A stretch of DNA of 43,876 bases from Gallionellaceae bacterium (GCA_028695325.1 JAQVJE010000002.1:11859-55734); one strand, 5' to 3'; numbered from the stretch's first letter, positions 20,070 through 31,259 are shown. The notes: generated from the sequence alone by a model not told the origin. Program-made: numbers and translations.

Positions 20070-21875
20070 ATGGATCTGCAAACCACCATCTACCTGGTCG
20101 TCGGCCTGACCTTCGCCCTCTACATCGGCATCGCCGTCTGGGCCCGTGCCGGTTCCACCAGCGAGTACTATGCTGCCGGCGGTGCCGTGCACCCGGTCCT
20201 CAACGGCATGGCCACGGCGGCCGACTGGATGTCCGCCGCCTCCTTCATCTCCATGGCCGGCATGATCGCCTACATGGGCTACGGCGGCGGCCTGTTCCTG
20301 ATGGGCTGGACCGGCGGCTACGTCCTGCTGGCCGCCCTCCTGGCCCCGTACCTGCGCAAGTTCGGCAAGTTCACCGTGCCCCAGTTCATCGGCGACCGCT
20401 TCTACTCGAAGACGGCCTCCACGGTGGCCGTGGTCTGCCTGCTGGTCGCCTCCCTGACCTACATCATCGGCCAGATGACCGGCGTCGGCGTGGCCTTCTC
20501 CCGCTTCCTCGGCGTTTCCAACGACATGGGCATCTACGTCGGTATGGCCATCGTGTTCACCTATGCGGTGTTCGGCGGCATGAAGGGCATCACCTACACC
20601 CAGGTGGCCCAGTACAGCGTGCTGATCTTCGCCTACGTGATCCCGGCCATCTTCATCTCCCTGGCACTGACCGGCATGCCCATCCCGCAACTGGGCCTGG
20701 GTTCCGACATGGCGGGCGCCGACAAGTCCCTGCTGGCCACCCTGAACCAGGTGGTCACCGACCTGGGCTTCGGCCAGTACACGACCCACCTGCCGGAAAG
20801 CAAGCTGAACATGTTCGTGTACACCATGTCGCTGATGATCGGCACCGCCGGCCTGCCGCACGTGATCATGCGCTTCTTCACGGTGCCGAACGTGGCCGCC
20901 GCCCGCTCCTCCGCCGGCTGGGCCCTGGTCTTCATCGCCATCCTCTACACCACCGCCCCCGCCGTCGGCGCCATGGCCCGCATGAACCTGCATGCCACCA
21001 TCAACCCGACCGTCATGACCGGCGGTGACGTCTTCGCCGCCGACGCCGCCATCGAGGCCGAGAAGCGTCCGGACTGGATGAAGCGTTGGGAAGCCACCGG
21101 CCTGCTGAAGTTCGAGGACAAGAACGGCGACGGCCGCATCCAGTACTACAACGAGAAGTCCAAGGACGAGGCCTTCAAGGCCAAGGCCGAGGCTGCCGGC
21201 TGGAAGGGCAACGAGTTGACCGTCAACAACGACATCATCGTGCTGGCCAACCCGGAAATCGCCCTGCTGCCCAACTGGGTGATCGCGCTGGTCGCCGCCG
21301 GCGGTCTCGCCGCCGCGCTGTCCACCGCCGCCGGCCTGCTGATGGCCATCTCGGCCGCCATCTCCCACGACCTGGTGAAGGGCGTCTTCAAGCCGGACAT
21401 CAGCGAGAAGGGCGAACTCATGGCCGGCAAGATCGCCATGGCACTCTCCATCGTCGTCGCCGGCTATCTGGGCCTGAATCCGCCCGGCTTCGCGGCCGGT
21501 ACCGTGGCCCTGGCCTTCGGTATCGCGGCTTCGTCGCTGTTCCCGGCCATCATGATGGGCATCTTCTCCAAGAAGATGAACAAGGAAGGCGCCATGGCCG
21601 GCATGATCGCGGGCCTCGCCTTCACCCTGTTCTACGTGTTCGCGCACAAGGGCATCTTCTTCATCAAGGGGACCGAGTACGTCGACCTGATCGGCGGCCC
21701 GAACGCCTTCTTCGGCATCACGCCGGAGGCCATTGGTGCCATCGGCGCCCTGTTCAACTTCGCGATCGCCTTCCTGGTCGACAAGATGACCAAGGAGCCG
21801 CCGGAGCACATCCAGCACATGGTCGAGGCCGTGCGCATCCCGCGCGGTTCCAAGGCCGTGGATGGCGCCCACTGA
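20070..21875 (+). CDS. Sodium:solute symporter family protein, paralog 2 (ActP/VC_2705-like)
   Basis: MDLQTTIYLVVGLTFALYIGIAVWARAGSTSEYYAAGGAVHPVLNGMATAADWMSAASFISMAGMIAYMGYGG... Confidence 0.9.
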   Translation: MDLQTTIYLVVGLTFALYIGIAVWARAGSTSEYYAAGGAVHPVLNGMATAADWMSAASFISMAGMIAYMGYGGGLFLMGWTGGYVLLAALLAPYLRKFGKFTVPQFIGDRFYSKTASTVAVVCLLVASLTYIIGQMTGVGVAFSRFLGVSNDMGIYVGMAIVFTYAVFGGMKGITYTQVAQYSVLIFAYVIPAIFISLALTGMPIPQLGLGSDMAGADKSLLATLNQVVTDLGFGQYTTHLPESKLNMFVYTMSLMIGTAGLPHVIMRFFTVPNVAAARSSAGWALVFIAILYTTAPAVGAMARMNLHATINPTVMTGGDVFAADAAIEAEKRPDWMKRWEATGLLKFEDKNGDGRIQYYNEKSKDEAFKAKAEAAGWKGNELTVNNDIIVLANPEIALLPNWVIALVAAGGLAAALSTAAGLLMAISAAISHDLVKGVFKPDISEKGELMAGKIAMALSIVVAGYLGLNPPGFAAGTVALAFGIAASSLFPAIMMGIFSKKMNKEGAMAGMIAGLAFTLFYVFAHKGIFFIKGTEYVDLIGGPNAFFGITPEAIGAIGALFNFAIAFLVDKMTKEPPEHIQHMVEAVRIPRGSKAVDGAH

Positions 21876-21919
21876 CCTATAGCGTCGGATAGCCCGGCCA
21901 GCCGCCGGGCTCGACGGGC

Positions 21920-21954
21920 AGCCCTGCCGGGTTAAACTGGCAGGGCTTTTTGTT
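21920..21954 (+). terminator. Rho-independent terminator after SSS paralog 2
   Basis: agccctgcc...ggcagggct followed by ttttt. Confidence 0.8.
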
Positions 21955-21965
21955 TGGAGAACCGA

Positions 21966-22316
21966 ATGATTTTCGACGTCAACGTCGCCATGACGTGGCT
22001 GCTGTTCCTGGCGCTGTTTCCCATCACCTTCTTCTGGTCGCGCAATGCCTGGCGCATCCTGTTCAAGCGGGATTATTCACATGTCGCCCTGAAGCGCGGC
22101 GAACCGCCCGCCAACCCGGCCAAGTTCGCGCCTTTCGCGGCGGCCATCAACCTGGTCGGCGCCGGCATCATCCTGTTCGTGATCGTCGGCATCGTAACCG
22201 GGTCCATGCCCTATGCGACCTGGTCGGCCATCGCCGGCTCGACCATCTGGATGAAGATCATCTTCGACTTCATCCTCAGCCGCCACGCCCACATGCAGTT
22301 CGGGCGCAAGGGCTGA
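21966..22316 (+). CDS. Small conserved membrane protein
   Basis: MIFDVNVAMTWLLFLALFPITFFWSRNAWRILFKRDYSHVAL...; three hydrophobic segments. Confidence 0.65.
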   Translation: MIFDVNVAMTWLLFLALFPITFFWSRNAWRILFKRDYSHVALKRGEPPANPAKFAPFAAAINLVGAGIILFVIVGIVTGSMPYATWSAIAGSTIWMKIIFDFILSRHAHMQFGRKG

Positions 22317-22329
22317 CCGCCCGCAGCGC

Positions 22330-23037
22330 TCACATCGCCATGTTGTTGTGGCGATGGGCGCGCTCCAGGGCGCGCATGTCGCGCATGTTCAGCACCGTCT
22401 TGTCCCGCATCGCGGGCCCCAGGGCGAGCATGAGCTCGGCGGTGGACAGCGCATCCGCCAGGGCGTTGTGGCGGGCGAAGTTGCCGATGCCGAACTGCGC
22501 CATCCACTGATCGAGCGAGCGCTTCCGCGCCGCCAGCCGCGGGTACAGGGCCGGCGCGACGTGGGCGAGGTCGACCCAGACGTGGTCGAAGCGGAAACCG
22601 AGAAAGACCTTCACGGCGCGCCGTATCATCGCCTCGTCGAAACTGGCATGGAAGGCGATGAGGGCGTCCTTGCCGAGGTATTCCAGGAAGGTCAGCATGG
22701 CCTCGGCGGGCGGCACCCCCTCGCGCTGCAGGGTGCCGCCGATGCCGTGGATGAGTATGTTGTCCTTGTCGCTCACCGCGGCCTGCTGCAGGACGATGTC
22801 GAGGCCGTCGTCGAGTAGGATGCGGCCGTTCACCACCGCCACCGCGCCGATGGCGATGAGCCTGTCGCGGGCGATGTTGAGGCCGCTGCTCTCGACGTCC
22901 ACCACGACGTAGCGGCTCGCCGCGACGGGGTCCCGCATGTCCGGCTCCGGCAGCGCCCGCCAGGCGGCCAGGCGCGCCGCCTGCGCCGGGGTGAGCACCG
23001 GTTTCTCGAGGCCGAAGAGCCGGGTCAGCCAACTCAT
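22330..23037 (-). CDS. DNA polymerase III epsilon-like 3'-5' exonuclease
   Basis: VVVDVESSGLN, LIAFHASFDEAMIRR, HNALADALSTAELM: DEDDh exonuclease motifs. Confidence 0.88.
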   Translation of the reverse strand: MSWLTRLFGLEKPVLTPAQAARLAAWRALPEPDMRDPVAASRYVVVDVESSGLNIARDRLIAIGAVAVVNGRILLDDGLDIVLQQAAVSDKDNILIHGIGGTLQREGVPPAEAMLTFLEYLGKDALIAFHASFDEAMIRRAVKVFLGFRFDHVWVDLAHVAPALYPRLAARKRSLDQWMAQFGIGNFARHNALADALSTAELMLALGPAMRDKTVLNMRDMRALERAHRHNNMAM

Positions 23038-24929
23038 GAACGGACCTGGTAGTCCAGCTCCAGCTTGGTCTGCAGCTTGCGGGCCTGGCGGAAGGCCTCC
23101 TTCAGGATGCGCTGATCGAGGTGGTTGAGGCTGTCGGGGTCGACCTTGTTGGTAAGGGCCTCGCCGCGTTCGCATTGACCATGGTGCAGGCGCAGGCGCA
23201 ACAGCTGGATGAACAGGAAGGCCTGGATGTAGGCGTCGGCATCCTGTTCGTTGAGGAACTTCATCTCCGCCAGCTCGCGCAGGCGGCCGACGGTGTTGGT
23301 ATGGCGGCCGCCACTGGCCAGGTCGAAGATGCGCGCGGCGTCGACGAAGGGCGTGATGCCGTTGAGCTTGAGGTCGAGGGTGTGGCCGTCGCCGGTGACG
23401 AAGTCGCGCACCAGGCCGAGCGGCGGCCGGTTGCGCAGGGCGTTGACGGCCATCTGGTGGAGGAAGCGGGGGTTCTTCGGCGCCGCCTCGCTCAGCCAGT
23501 CACGTAGCGCACCGGCCAGGTGCTCGGCGCCGTAGAGCGGCCGGAAGTCGAAGAAGATGGTGGAATGCAGGAGGTCCATGGGGGCGCCGTGGTCGATCCA
23601 GCCGGCGAAGGTGTCCTGCCATTCCGCCAGCGACAGGCACCACCTCGGGTTGGAGGCCATGACCTGGCCGTTGCAGAGCGGGAAGCCGCACTCGGCCAGT
23701 GCCAGGTTGACCCGCTTGGCGAAGGGCAGGACGAGGGCGCGCACGGCGTCGGCGTCCATGCCGTCGTCGGGATTGAAGACGATGCCGTTGTCCTGGTCGG
23801 TGTTGAGGGTCTGCTCCAAGCGCCCCTCGGAGCCGAGCGCCAGCCAGCAGAACTCGATTCCGCGCACCGGGCTGTCCTGCAGCTCCAGCTCGATGATGCG
23901 GCAGGTCAGCAGGTCATTGAGGGTGGAGATGATCTGGGTGAGCTGCTCGGCGGCGACCCCCTGGGCCATCATGTTGTGGGCCAGCTGGCGAATGTCGCGC
24001 GCCGATCCCTTGAGGGTGTCCATGCTGACCGCGTTGCGGATGGTGCCGCTGATCTGGCGCAGGCCGACCCGTTGCAGGGAGAACAGGTCCTTTTCCGAAA
24101 TCAGGCCCTTGAGGCGGCCGTTCTCCTCCACCAGGATGTGGCGGAAGCCGTGCCGGGCCATCACCAGGGCGGCCTCGTAGGCGAAGGCGTGCGGCGGCAT
24201 GGTGTAGGGGTCCGGGGTCATCACGGTGGCGAGCGGCTCATCGAGGGAAAGGCCGGGCAGGGCGACGCGCGACAGCACGTCGTGCAGGGTGAAGATGCCG
24301 ACCGGCCGGCGCTCGCCGTCCACCGCCACCATGGAGCCGATGCCGTTGCCGTGCATGATCTCCAGCACCTCGCGCAGCGAGGTGTCTGGCGCGCAGGTGA
24401 TCGGCTCGCGCCGGATGATCGCCGACAGTGGGCTCGACATCGACTGCTGCTCGCTGGTGGACTTGGCGTACTGGGCCTGGATGACCTCCTTGGACTGTTC
24501 GAGCAGGTTGGCGATGCGCCGGCTGCAGAAGTCGCTGAACGGCTCGCTGGCCTTGATCAGCTCGCGGAAGTCGGCCGCCGCCAACTCGTAGCAGAAGGTG
24601 TCGGTGCCGGCGCGGTAGGTGCTGGTGACGCCGCGCTTGGACATCAGGGCACCGAGCGGGAAGCACTCGCCCTCGTGCAGTTCCAGCCAGGCGGCGTTCT
24701 CCTGCGCCCGCACCACGTCCTGCTCGCCCAGTATGATGCCCTGCTTGATGACGTAGAAGGTGTCCACCGGGGCGTCGCCCGGCGCCAGCACCACCTCGCC
24801 CTTGGCGTAGTAGCCAACCTTGAGGCGTTCGATCATCCAGACCAGGTGCTCGCGCGCCATCTGGTCGAAGGGCGCGTAGCGGGTGAGCTGGTCGAGGGTG
24901 GCGGCGACGAGGGCATAGGGCGTGGTCAT
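23034..24929 (-). CDS. CRP-like/CBS/DUF294 putative nucleotidyltransferase protein
   Basis: N-terminal cNMP-binding-like domain, two CBS repeats, GSEGRLEQTLNTDQDNGIVF nucleotidyltransferase-like motif, DUF294_C; a GTG start at 24944 is also possible. Confidence 0.88.
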   Translation of the reverse strand: MTTPYALVAATLDQLTRYAPFDQMAREHLVWMIERLKVGYYAKGEVVLAPGDAPVDTFYVIKQGIILGEQDVVRAQENAAWLELHEGECFPLGALMSKRGVTSTYRAGTDTFCYELAAADFRELIKASEPFSDFCSRRIANLLEQSKEVIQAQYAKSTSEQQSMSSPLSAIIRREPITCAPDTSLREVLEIMHGNGIGSMVAVDGERRPVGIFTLHDVLSRVALPGLSLDEPLATVMTPDPYTMPPHAFAYEAALVMARHGFRHILVEENGRLKGLISEKDLFSLQRVGLRQISGTIRNAVSMDTLKGSARDIRQLAHNMMAQGVAAEQLTQIISTLNDLLTCRIIELELQDSPVRGIEFCWLALGSEGRLEQTLNTDQDNGIVFNPDDGMDADAVRALVLPFAKRVNLALAECGFPLCNGQVMASNPRWCLSLAEWQDTFAGWIDHGAPMDLLHSTIFFDFRPLYGAEHLAGALRDWLSEAAPKNPRFLHQMAVNALRNRPPLGLVRDFVTGDGHTLDLKLNGITPFVDAARIFDLASGGRHTNTVGRLRELAEMKFLNEQDADAYIQAFLFIQLLRLRLHHGQCERGEALTNKVDPDSLNHLDQRILKEAFRQARKLQTKLELDYQVRS

Positions 24930-25037
24930 GGCGGTCGGGATCACGGTGGGCGCGGTGCGCGGGGGTTTTCAGGATAATCGCTTTGCCGCATCCTACGAAG
25001 ACCCACTTACAGCATCCTTACTCGGCAAGACGCCCGC

Positions 25038-25703
25038 ATGCGCATACTCATCGTGGAAGACGACGAAGTCCTGGCCGACAGCCTCACCCGCGCCATGGCG
25101 GCGGCCGGCTACGCCGCCGACCATGCCGGCAACGGCGAGCAGGCCCTCGCCATGCTGCTGGACGACTGCTTCGACCTGGCCATACTGGACATCAACCTGC
25201 CGCGCATGGACGGCCTCGCCATCCTGCGCCACCTGCGCGCCGCCAAGAAGGAGCTGCCGGTCATCCTGCTGACCGCGCGCGACACGGTCGGCGACCGCGT
25301 CCTCGGCCTCGACCTCGGCGCCGACGACTACCTGACCAAACCGTTCTCCCTCGCCGAGTTGGAGGCGCGCGTGCGCGCCCTGCTGCGGCGCGGCCGGAGC
25401 GGCGGTGGCGCCACCCTGACCTGCGGCAGCCTGGAGTTCGACAGCGTCGGTCGCCGCGTCACCCTGGCCGGCGAAATGGTGGAACTGTCGGCCAGGGAAC
25501 TGGCGGTGCTGGAGACCCTGCTGTTCCGCCAGGGCAAGGTGGTCAGCAAGGAACAGCTGATCGAGAGCCTGTGCGCCTGGGGCGAGGAGGTGACGCCGAA
25601 CGCCATCGAGGTCTACATGCATCGCCTGCGCAAGAAGCTGGAGGGTGGCGGTGTCGACATCCGCACCGTGCGCGGCCTGGGCTACCTGCTGGACAAGGCA
25701 TGA
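25038..25703 (+). CDS. OmpR-family response regulator
   Basis: MRILIVEDDEVLADSL...LAILDINLPRMDGL...LTKPFSLAELEARVRALLRR; winged-helix C-terminus. Confidence 0.93.
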   Translation: MRILIVEDDEVLADSLTRAMAAAGYAADHAGNGEQALAMLLDDCFDLAILDINLPRMDGLAILRHLRAAKKELPVILLTARDTVGDRVLGLDLGADDYLTKPFSLAELEARVRALLRRGRSGGGATLTCGSLEFDSVGRRVTLAGEMVELSARELAVLETLLFRQGKVVSKEQLIESLCAWGEEVTPNAIEVYMHRLRKKLEGGGVDIRTVRGLGYLLDKA

Positions 25704-27136
25704 ACCGGCCGCAGCCAGACGCCGTCCAGCGCCCACCGCCGCGCCAGGAATCGGATGAGGAGGAGGAGGACATCCTCTACCTGCGCCACCACCTGGTGAA
25801 CTGGCTGTTCACGCCGCTCTACCTGCTGTTGCTGTTCTCCACCGTAACCGGCTACATCGCCGCACTCAAGCTCTCCAACCAGCCCTACGACCTGGTACTG
25901 GGCGAGCGGGCGCGCCTGATGGCGAGCCGCTTCGACCTCATCCCAGAGGACGTCAAGGCGACCCAGGAGGACATCGCGCCGGAGGGCGCCGGCCACCTTT
26001 CGTTCACCCTGTTCGACGCCGACAACCAGCCCCTGCTCGGCAACGCCACCCTGCCGCGGCCGCGCCCGACCGACTTCGCCGACGACGGCCCCCGGCTGCG
26101 CAGTACCTCGCTGGGCGGCGAGAAGGTGCGCCTGCTCACCCTGCATTTCCGGACCACCCGGCGCACGCCGGGTGCCGAATACGTTCTGGTCATGGCCGAA
26201 CCGGTGAAGGACCGCCTGTTTCTCGGCCGCAGCATCCTCGGCAATATCGTCATCCCTCAGTTCATCTTCATCCTGATCGCCGCCTTCGCGGTCTGGATCG
26301 GCCTCAAGCGCGGCTTCGAGCCCTTGGAGAACCTGCGCCAGGCGCTGGCGGACCGGCGCGCCGACGACCTCAGCCCGCTCGACGAGGGCATGGCGCCAGG
26401 CGAGGTGCGCCCACTGATACGCGAGGTGAACGCCCTCATCGAGCGCCTCAAGGGCATGATGGAGCAGCAGCGCCGCTTCGTCGCCAACGCCGCCCACCAG
26501 CTGCGCACGCCGTTCGCCGGCCTGCGCGCGCAGGCCGAGCTGGCCCGGCGCGAGGAGGCGCCACCGGCCGTGCGCACGGCACTGGCAGGCATTTGCGAGG
26601 GGGCCGGGCGCTGCAGCCGGCTGGTCGGCCAGTTGCTCACCCTGGCACGCAACGAGCCGGAGGCGCGCACCGAGGAGGCCATGGCCGCACTCGACCTCAA
26701 CCGCGTCGCCCAGGAGACGGCGATGGAGTGGGCGCCCGAGGCGGTCAGGAAGGATATTGACCTGGGCTTCGAGCCGGCCGCCGGCGAGCTGGTCATGCGC
26801 GGCTACGAGAGCGCCCTGCGCGACCTGATCGGCAATCTGCTCGACAATGCCATCCGCTACACGCCACGCGGCGGCCACGTCACCCTGCGCACCGGGCCGG
26901 GGCCACGGCTCCGGGTGGAGGACGACGGCCCCGGCATCCCGCCCGAGGAACGCGGCAAGGTGTTCGACCGCTTCTACCGGGTGGCCGGCTCCGGGCAGCC
27001 GGGTAGCGGCCTGGGGCTGGCCATCGTGCATGAGGTGGCACAGCGCCATGATGCCGTTGTCATCATCGAGGAGGGAGCGGGCGGACGCGGCGCCGCCTTC
27101 GTGGTCGACTTCGCCGCCCGTCGCGCGCGACCATGA
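25700..27136 (+). CDS. Sensor histidine kinase (TctE-like)
   Basis: ATGA overlap with RR; two TM, HAMP-like, H-box FVANAAHQLRTP, N-box NLLDNAIRYTP, G-box. Confidence 0.93.
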   Translation: MNRPQPDAVQRPPPRQESDEEEEDILYLRHHLVNWLFTPLYLLLLFSTVTGYIAALKLSNQPYDLVLGERARLMASRFDLIPEDVKATQEDIAPEGAGHLSFTLFDADNQPLLGNATLPRPRPTDFADDGPRLRSTSLGGEKVRLLTLHFRTTRRTPGAEYVLVMAEPVKDRLFLGRSILGNIVIPQFIFILIAAFAVWIGLKRGFEPLENLRQALADRRADDLSPLDEGMAPGEVRPLIREVNALIERLKGMMEQQRRFVANAAHQLRTPFAGLRAQAELARREEAPPAVRTALAGICEGAGRCSRLVGQLLTLARNEPEARTEEAMAALDLNRVAQETAMEWAPEAVRKDIDLGFEPAAGELVMRGYESALRDLIGNLLDNAIRYTPRGGHVTLRTGPGPRLRVEDDGPGIPPEERGKVFDRFYRVAGSGQPGSGLGLAIVHEVAQRHDAVVIIEEGAGGRGAAFVVDFAARRARP

Positions 27137-27138
27137 AA

Positions 27139-27168
27139 AAGGCCCCGCGAGTCGCCTCGCGGGGCCTT
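27139..27168 (-). terminator. Terminator between groEL and the histidine kinase
   Basis: aaggccccgcga-gtcgcc-tcgcggggcctt, T-run on the minus strand. Confidence 0.85.
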
Positions 27169-27191
27169 AGTTGCGACGGTTCCGGGCCGGC

Positions 27192-28850
<1,659 letters not shown>

Positions 28851-28868
28851 TTACTCCTTGATTGGTTT

Positions 28869-28903
28869 CGTCGTTCCCGCGCAGGCGGGAACCCAGTGTC
28901 TGG
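28869..28903. repeat. Dispersed-type palindromic repeat in the groES-groEL spacer
   Basis: cgtcgttcccgcgcaggcgggaacccagtgtctgg; core gttcccgc-gcag-gcgggaac, resembling widespread REP-like/dRS3-like repeats. Confidence 0.7.
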
Positions 28904-28959
28904 GGTGCCATTTTTAGTTCCGGCTCACATCCGCCCGCGGCGAACGCGACCCTTCACTG

Positions 28960-28992
28960 AAAGTAATTTTTCGCAGCGCGAAAAATTACTTT
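28960..28992. repeat. 15-bp perfect inverted repeat overlapping the groES stop
   Basis: aaagtaatttttcgc-agc-gcgaaaaattacttt. Confidence 0.9.
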
Positions 28993-29276
28993 TCCACCAC
29001 ACCCATGATGTCTTCTTCGCGCATGACCAGCAGTTCCTGGCCCTCGACCTTGACGGTCTGGCCGGCATACTTGCCGAACAGAACGCGGTCGCCCACCTTC
29101 AGGTCCATGGCGATCAGCTTGCCGCTGTCGTCGCGCTTGCCGGGGCCGACGGCGACGACTTCGCCCTGGTCGGGTTTCTCGGCGGCGGTGTCGGGGATGA
29201 CGATGCCGGAAGCGGTCTTGCGCTCTTCTTCCATGCGCTTAACGATGACGCGGTCATGCAACGGGCGGATCTTCAT
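28986..29276 (-). CDS. groES: Co-chaperonin GroES
   Basis: [47 protein letters not shown]... Confidence 0.99.
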   Translation of the reverse strand: MKIRPLHDRVIVKRMEEERKTASGIVIPDTAAEKPDQGEVVAVGPGKRDDSGKLIAMDLKVGDRVLFGKYAGQTVKVEGQELLVMREEDIMGVVEK

Positions 29277-29331
29277 TGATTCCTCCTTGAACTGAAATCC
29301 GGTGTCAGGAAACTCACTTCGGGGAGAGTTG

Positions 29332-29358
29332 TTAGCACTCTCGCCCGGCGAGTGCCAG
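29332..29358. promoter_or_regulatory. CIRCE (HrcA operator) upstream of groES
   Basis: ttagcactc-tcgcccggc-gagtgccag vs consensus TTAGCACTC-N9-GAGTGCTAA: left arm 9/9, right arm 7/9. Confidence 0.88.
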
Positions 29359-29361
29359 ATG

Positions 29362-29388
29362 ATATGGACGCCTCCGGGGGATTTCAAG
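29362..29388 (-). promoter_or_regulatory. Putative sigma32 promoter for groES
   Basis: Minus strand CTTGAAA-tcccccggaggc-gtCCATAT versus CTTGAAA...CCCCATnT. Confidence 0.6.
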
Positions 29389-29412
29389 TGCCCACCCTGT
29401 TAAGATTTGTTG

Positions 29413-30726
29413 ATGAGCAATTCAGACTGGCTGGAGCGCACCCGCGCCGCACTCTGGCACCCCTGCACCCAGATGAAGCAGCTGGAGGCCATGCCGCCGC
29501 TGCCCATCGCGCGCGGCGAGGGCCCCTGGCTGATCGACCACGACGGCCGTCGCTATCTCGACGCGGTGTCGTCCTGGTGGGTCAACCTGTTCGGCCACGC
29601 CGAACCGCGCATCAACCGGGCCATCGTCGACCAGCTCTCGCGCATCGAGCACGTCATCCTGGCCGGCTGCACCCACGCCCCGGTGGTGGAGTTGTCCGAG
29701 CGCCTGGCTCGGCTGACCGGTCTCGGCCATGCCTTCTACGGTTCCGACGGCGCCTCGGCGACCGAGATCGCCCTCAAGATGAGCTTCCATTACTGGCGCA
29801 ACAGCGGCCGGCCGGGCAAGACCGGCTTCGTCAGCCTGAAGAACGGCTATCACGGCGAGACCCTCGGCGCCCTGTCGGTGACCGACGTGGCCTTGTTCAA
29901 GGACACCTACGCCCCGCTGCTGCGCCTGAGCCACCAGGCCATGAGCCCGGACTGGCGCCTGGCTGCGCCGGGCGAGGCGGCCGAGGCCTACGCCAGGCGC
30001 GCCGCCGCCGACCTGGCGGCCTGGCTGGCGGAGCATGCCGACGCGACCGCGGCGGTGATCGTCGAGCCCCTGGTGCAGGGCGCCGCCGGCATGGCCATGT
30101 ACCACCCGGCCTACCTGGCCGAGCTGCGCGCGCTGTGCGACCGCCATCAGGTGCACCTGATCGCCGACGAGATCGCCGTCGGCTTCGGCCGCACCGGCAC
30201 CCTATTCGCCTGCGAGCAGGCGGCGGCGCGGGTGTCCGACATCGCCGATTTCATCTGCCTGTCCAAGGGCATCACCGGCGGCTACCTGCCGCTGTCGGCA
30301 GTGCTGACGCGGGACGAAATCTACGCCGCCTTCTACGACGACCGCGTGGCGCGCGGCTTCCTGCACTCGCATTCCTACACCGGCAATCCGCTCGCCTGCC
30401 GGGCCGCCCTGGCGGTGCTGGACATCTTCGCTGAAGACGACGTGATCGCCAGGAACCGCGGGCGGGCGGCCCGTTTCACCGCTCTGCTCGCCGAGGTGCG
30501 TGCCCACCCGCGGGTGCGCCACTTCCGCCACCTGGGCATGATCTGGGCCTTCGAGGTGGACGACGCGGGGCCCGATTTCGCCGCCGATTTTCACCGCCGC
30601 GCCCTCGGGCACGGGGTGTTCATCCGGCCGATCGGCCACACGGTCTACTTCATGCCGCCCTATGTCATCGGCGAGGAGGAGATGCGCCTCATGGTCGACA
30701 CCGTGCTGACCCTGCTGAATACCTGA
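29413..30726 (+). CDS. bioA: Adenosylmethionine-8-amino-7-oxononanoate aminotransferase
   Basis: LWHPCTQMKQLE, YLDAVSSWWVNLFGHAEPRIN, FYGSDGASATEIALKMSFHYW, LSKGITGGYLPLSAVL. Confidence 0.96.
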   Translation: MSNSDWLERTRAALWHPCTQMKQLEAMPPLPIARGEGPWLIDHDGRRYLDAVSSWWVNLFGHAEPRINRAIVDQLSRIEHVILAGCTHAPVVELSERLARLTGLGHAFYGSDGASATEIALKMSFHYWRNSGRPGKTGFVSLKNGYHGETLGALSVTDVALFKDTYAPLLRLSHQAMSPDWRLAAPGEAAEAYARRAAADLAAWLAEHADATAAVIVEPLVQGAAGMAMYHPAYLAELRALCDRHQVHLIADEIAVGFGRTGTLFACEQAAARVSDIADFICLSKGITGGYLPLSAVLTRDEIYAAFYDDRVARGFLHSHSYTGNPLACRAALAVLDIFAEDDVIARNRGRAARFTALLAEVRAHPRVRHFRHLGMIWAFEVDDAGPDFAADFHRRALGHGVFIRPIGHTVYFMPPYVIGEEEMRLMVDTVLTLLNT

Positions 30727-30911
30727 CACGGCCTTTTCTCGTCGACCACCCACGCGCCCGTCTGCGAGGGGGCGAATTGCCTAGCGGAAATAGTGCAAAT
30801 GGTTGACCTTGGGGCTATTTTCTCCCGCTACGCTATGAATTAAGATTCGCTACGCAGTCAGATACCCCGCACCGAATTTGCAGTTCGACACCATATAAAA
30901 GGAGTTTACAC

Positions 30912-31214
30912 ATGAAAGCCACGCTGATCGTCGCCGCCGCCCTGCTCGCCGTTTCCGGTTCCGCCCTGGCGGACGAGGCTCTGGCCAAGAAGAAGGCCTG
31001 CATGAGCTGCCACCAGGTCGCAAAAAAGGTGGTCGGCCCCTCCCTGAAGGACGTCGCCAACAAGTACAAGGGCGATGCCAAGGCCGAGGCCCATCTGGTT
31101 AGCGTCATCCAGAACGGCGGCAAGGGCGTCTGGGGCAACGTGCCGATGCCCAAGCAGCCGATGGTCAAGCCCGACGAGGCCGCCACCCTGGCGAAGTGGG
31201 TCCTGTCCCTGTAA
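30912..31214 (+). CDS. Small class I cytochrome c
   Basis: Signal peptide; CMSCH heme motif; distal Met in NVPMPKQPMV; 100 aa. Confidence 0.9.
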   Translation: MKATLIVAAALLAVSGSALADEALAKKKACMSCHQVAKKVVGPSLKDVANKYKGDAKAEAHLVSVIQNGGKGVWGNVPMPKQPMVKPDEAATLAKWVLSL

Positions 31215-31229
31215 TCGCGGGCTTCCACG

Positions 31230-31259
31230 AAAAAAGGCCGGCCAGTCCGGCCTTTTTTT
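31230..31259 (+). terminator. Terminator after cytochrome c gene
   Basis: aaaaaaggccgg-ccagt-ccggcctttttt. Confidence 0.9.

Noticed and set aside
19923-21872. 649-aa minus-strand ORF opposite SSS paralog 2
   Set aside because: Shadow ORF (Gly/Asp/His-rich), no coding signature.
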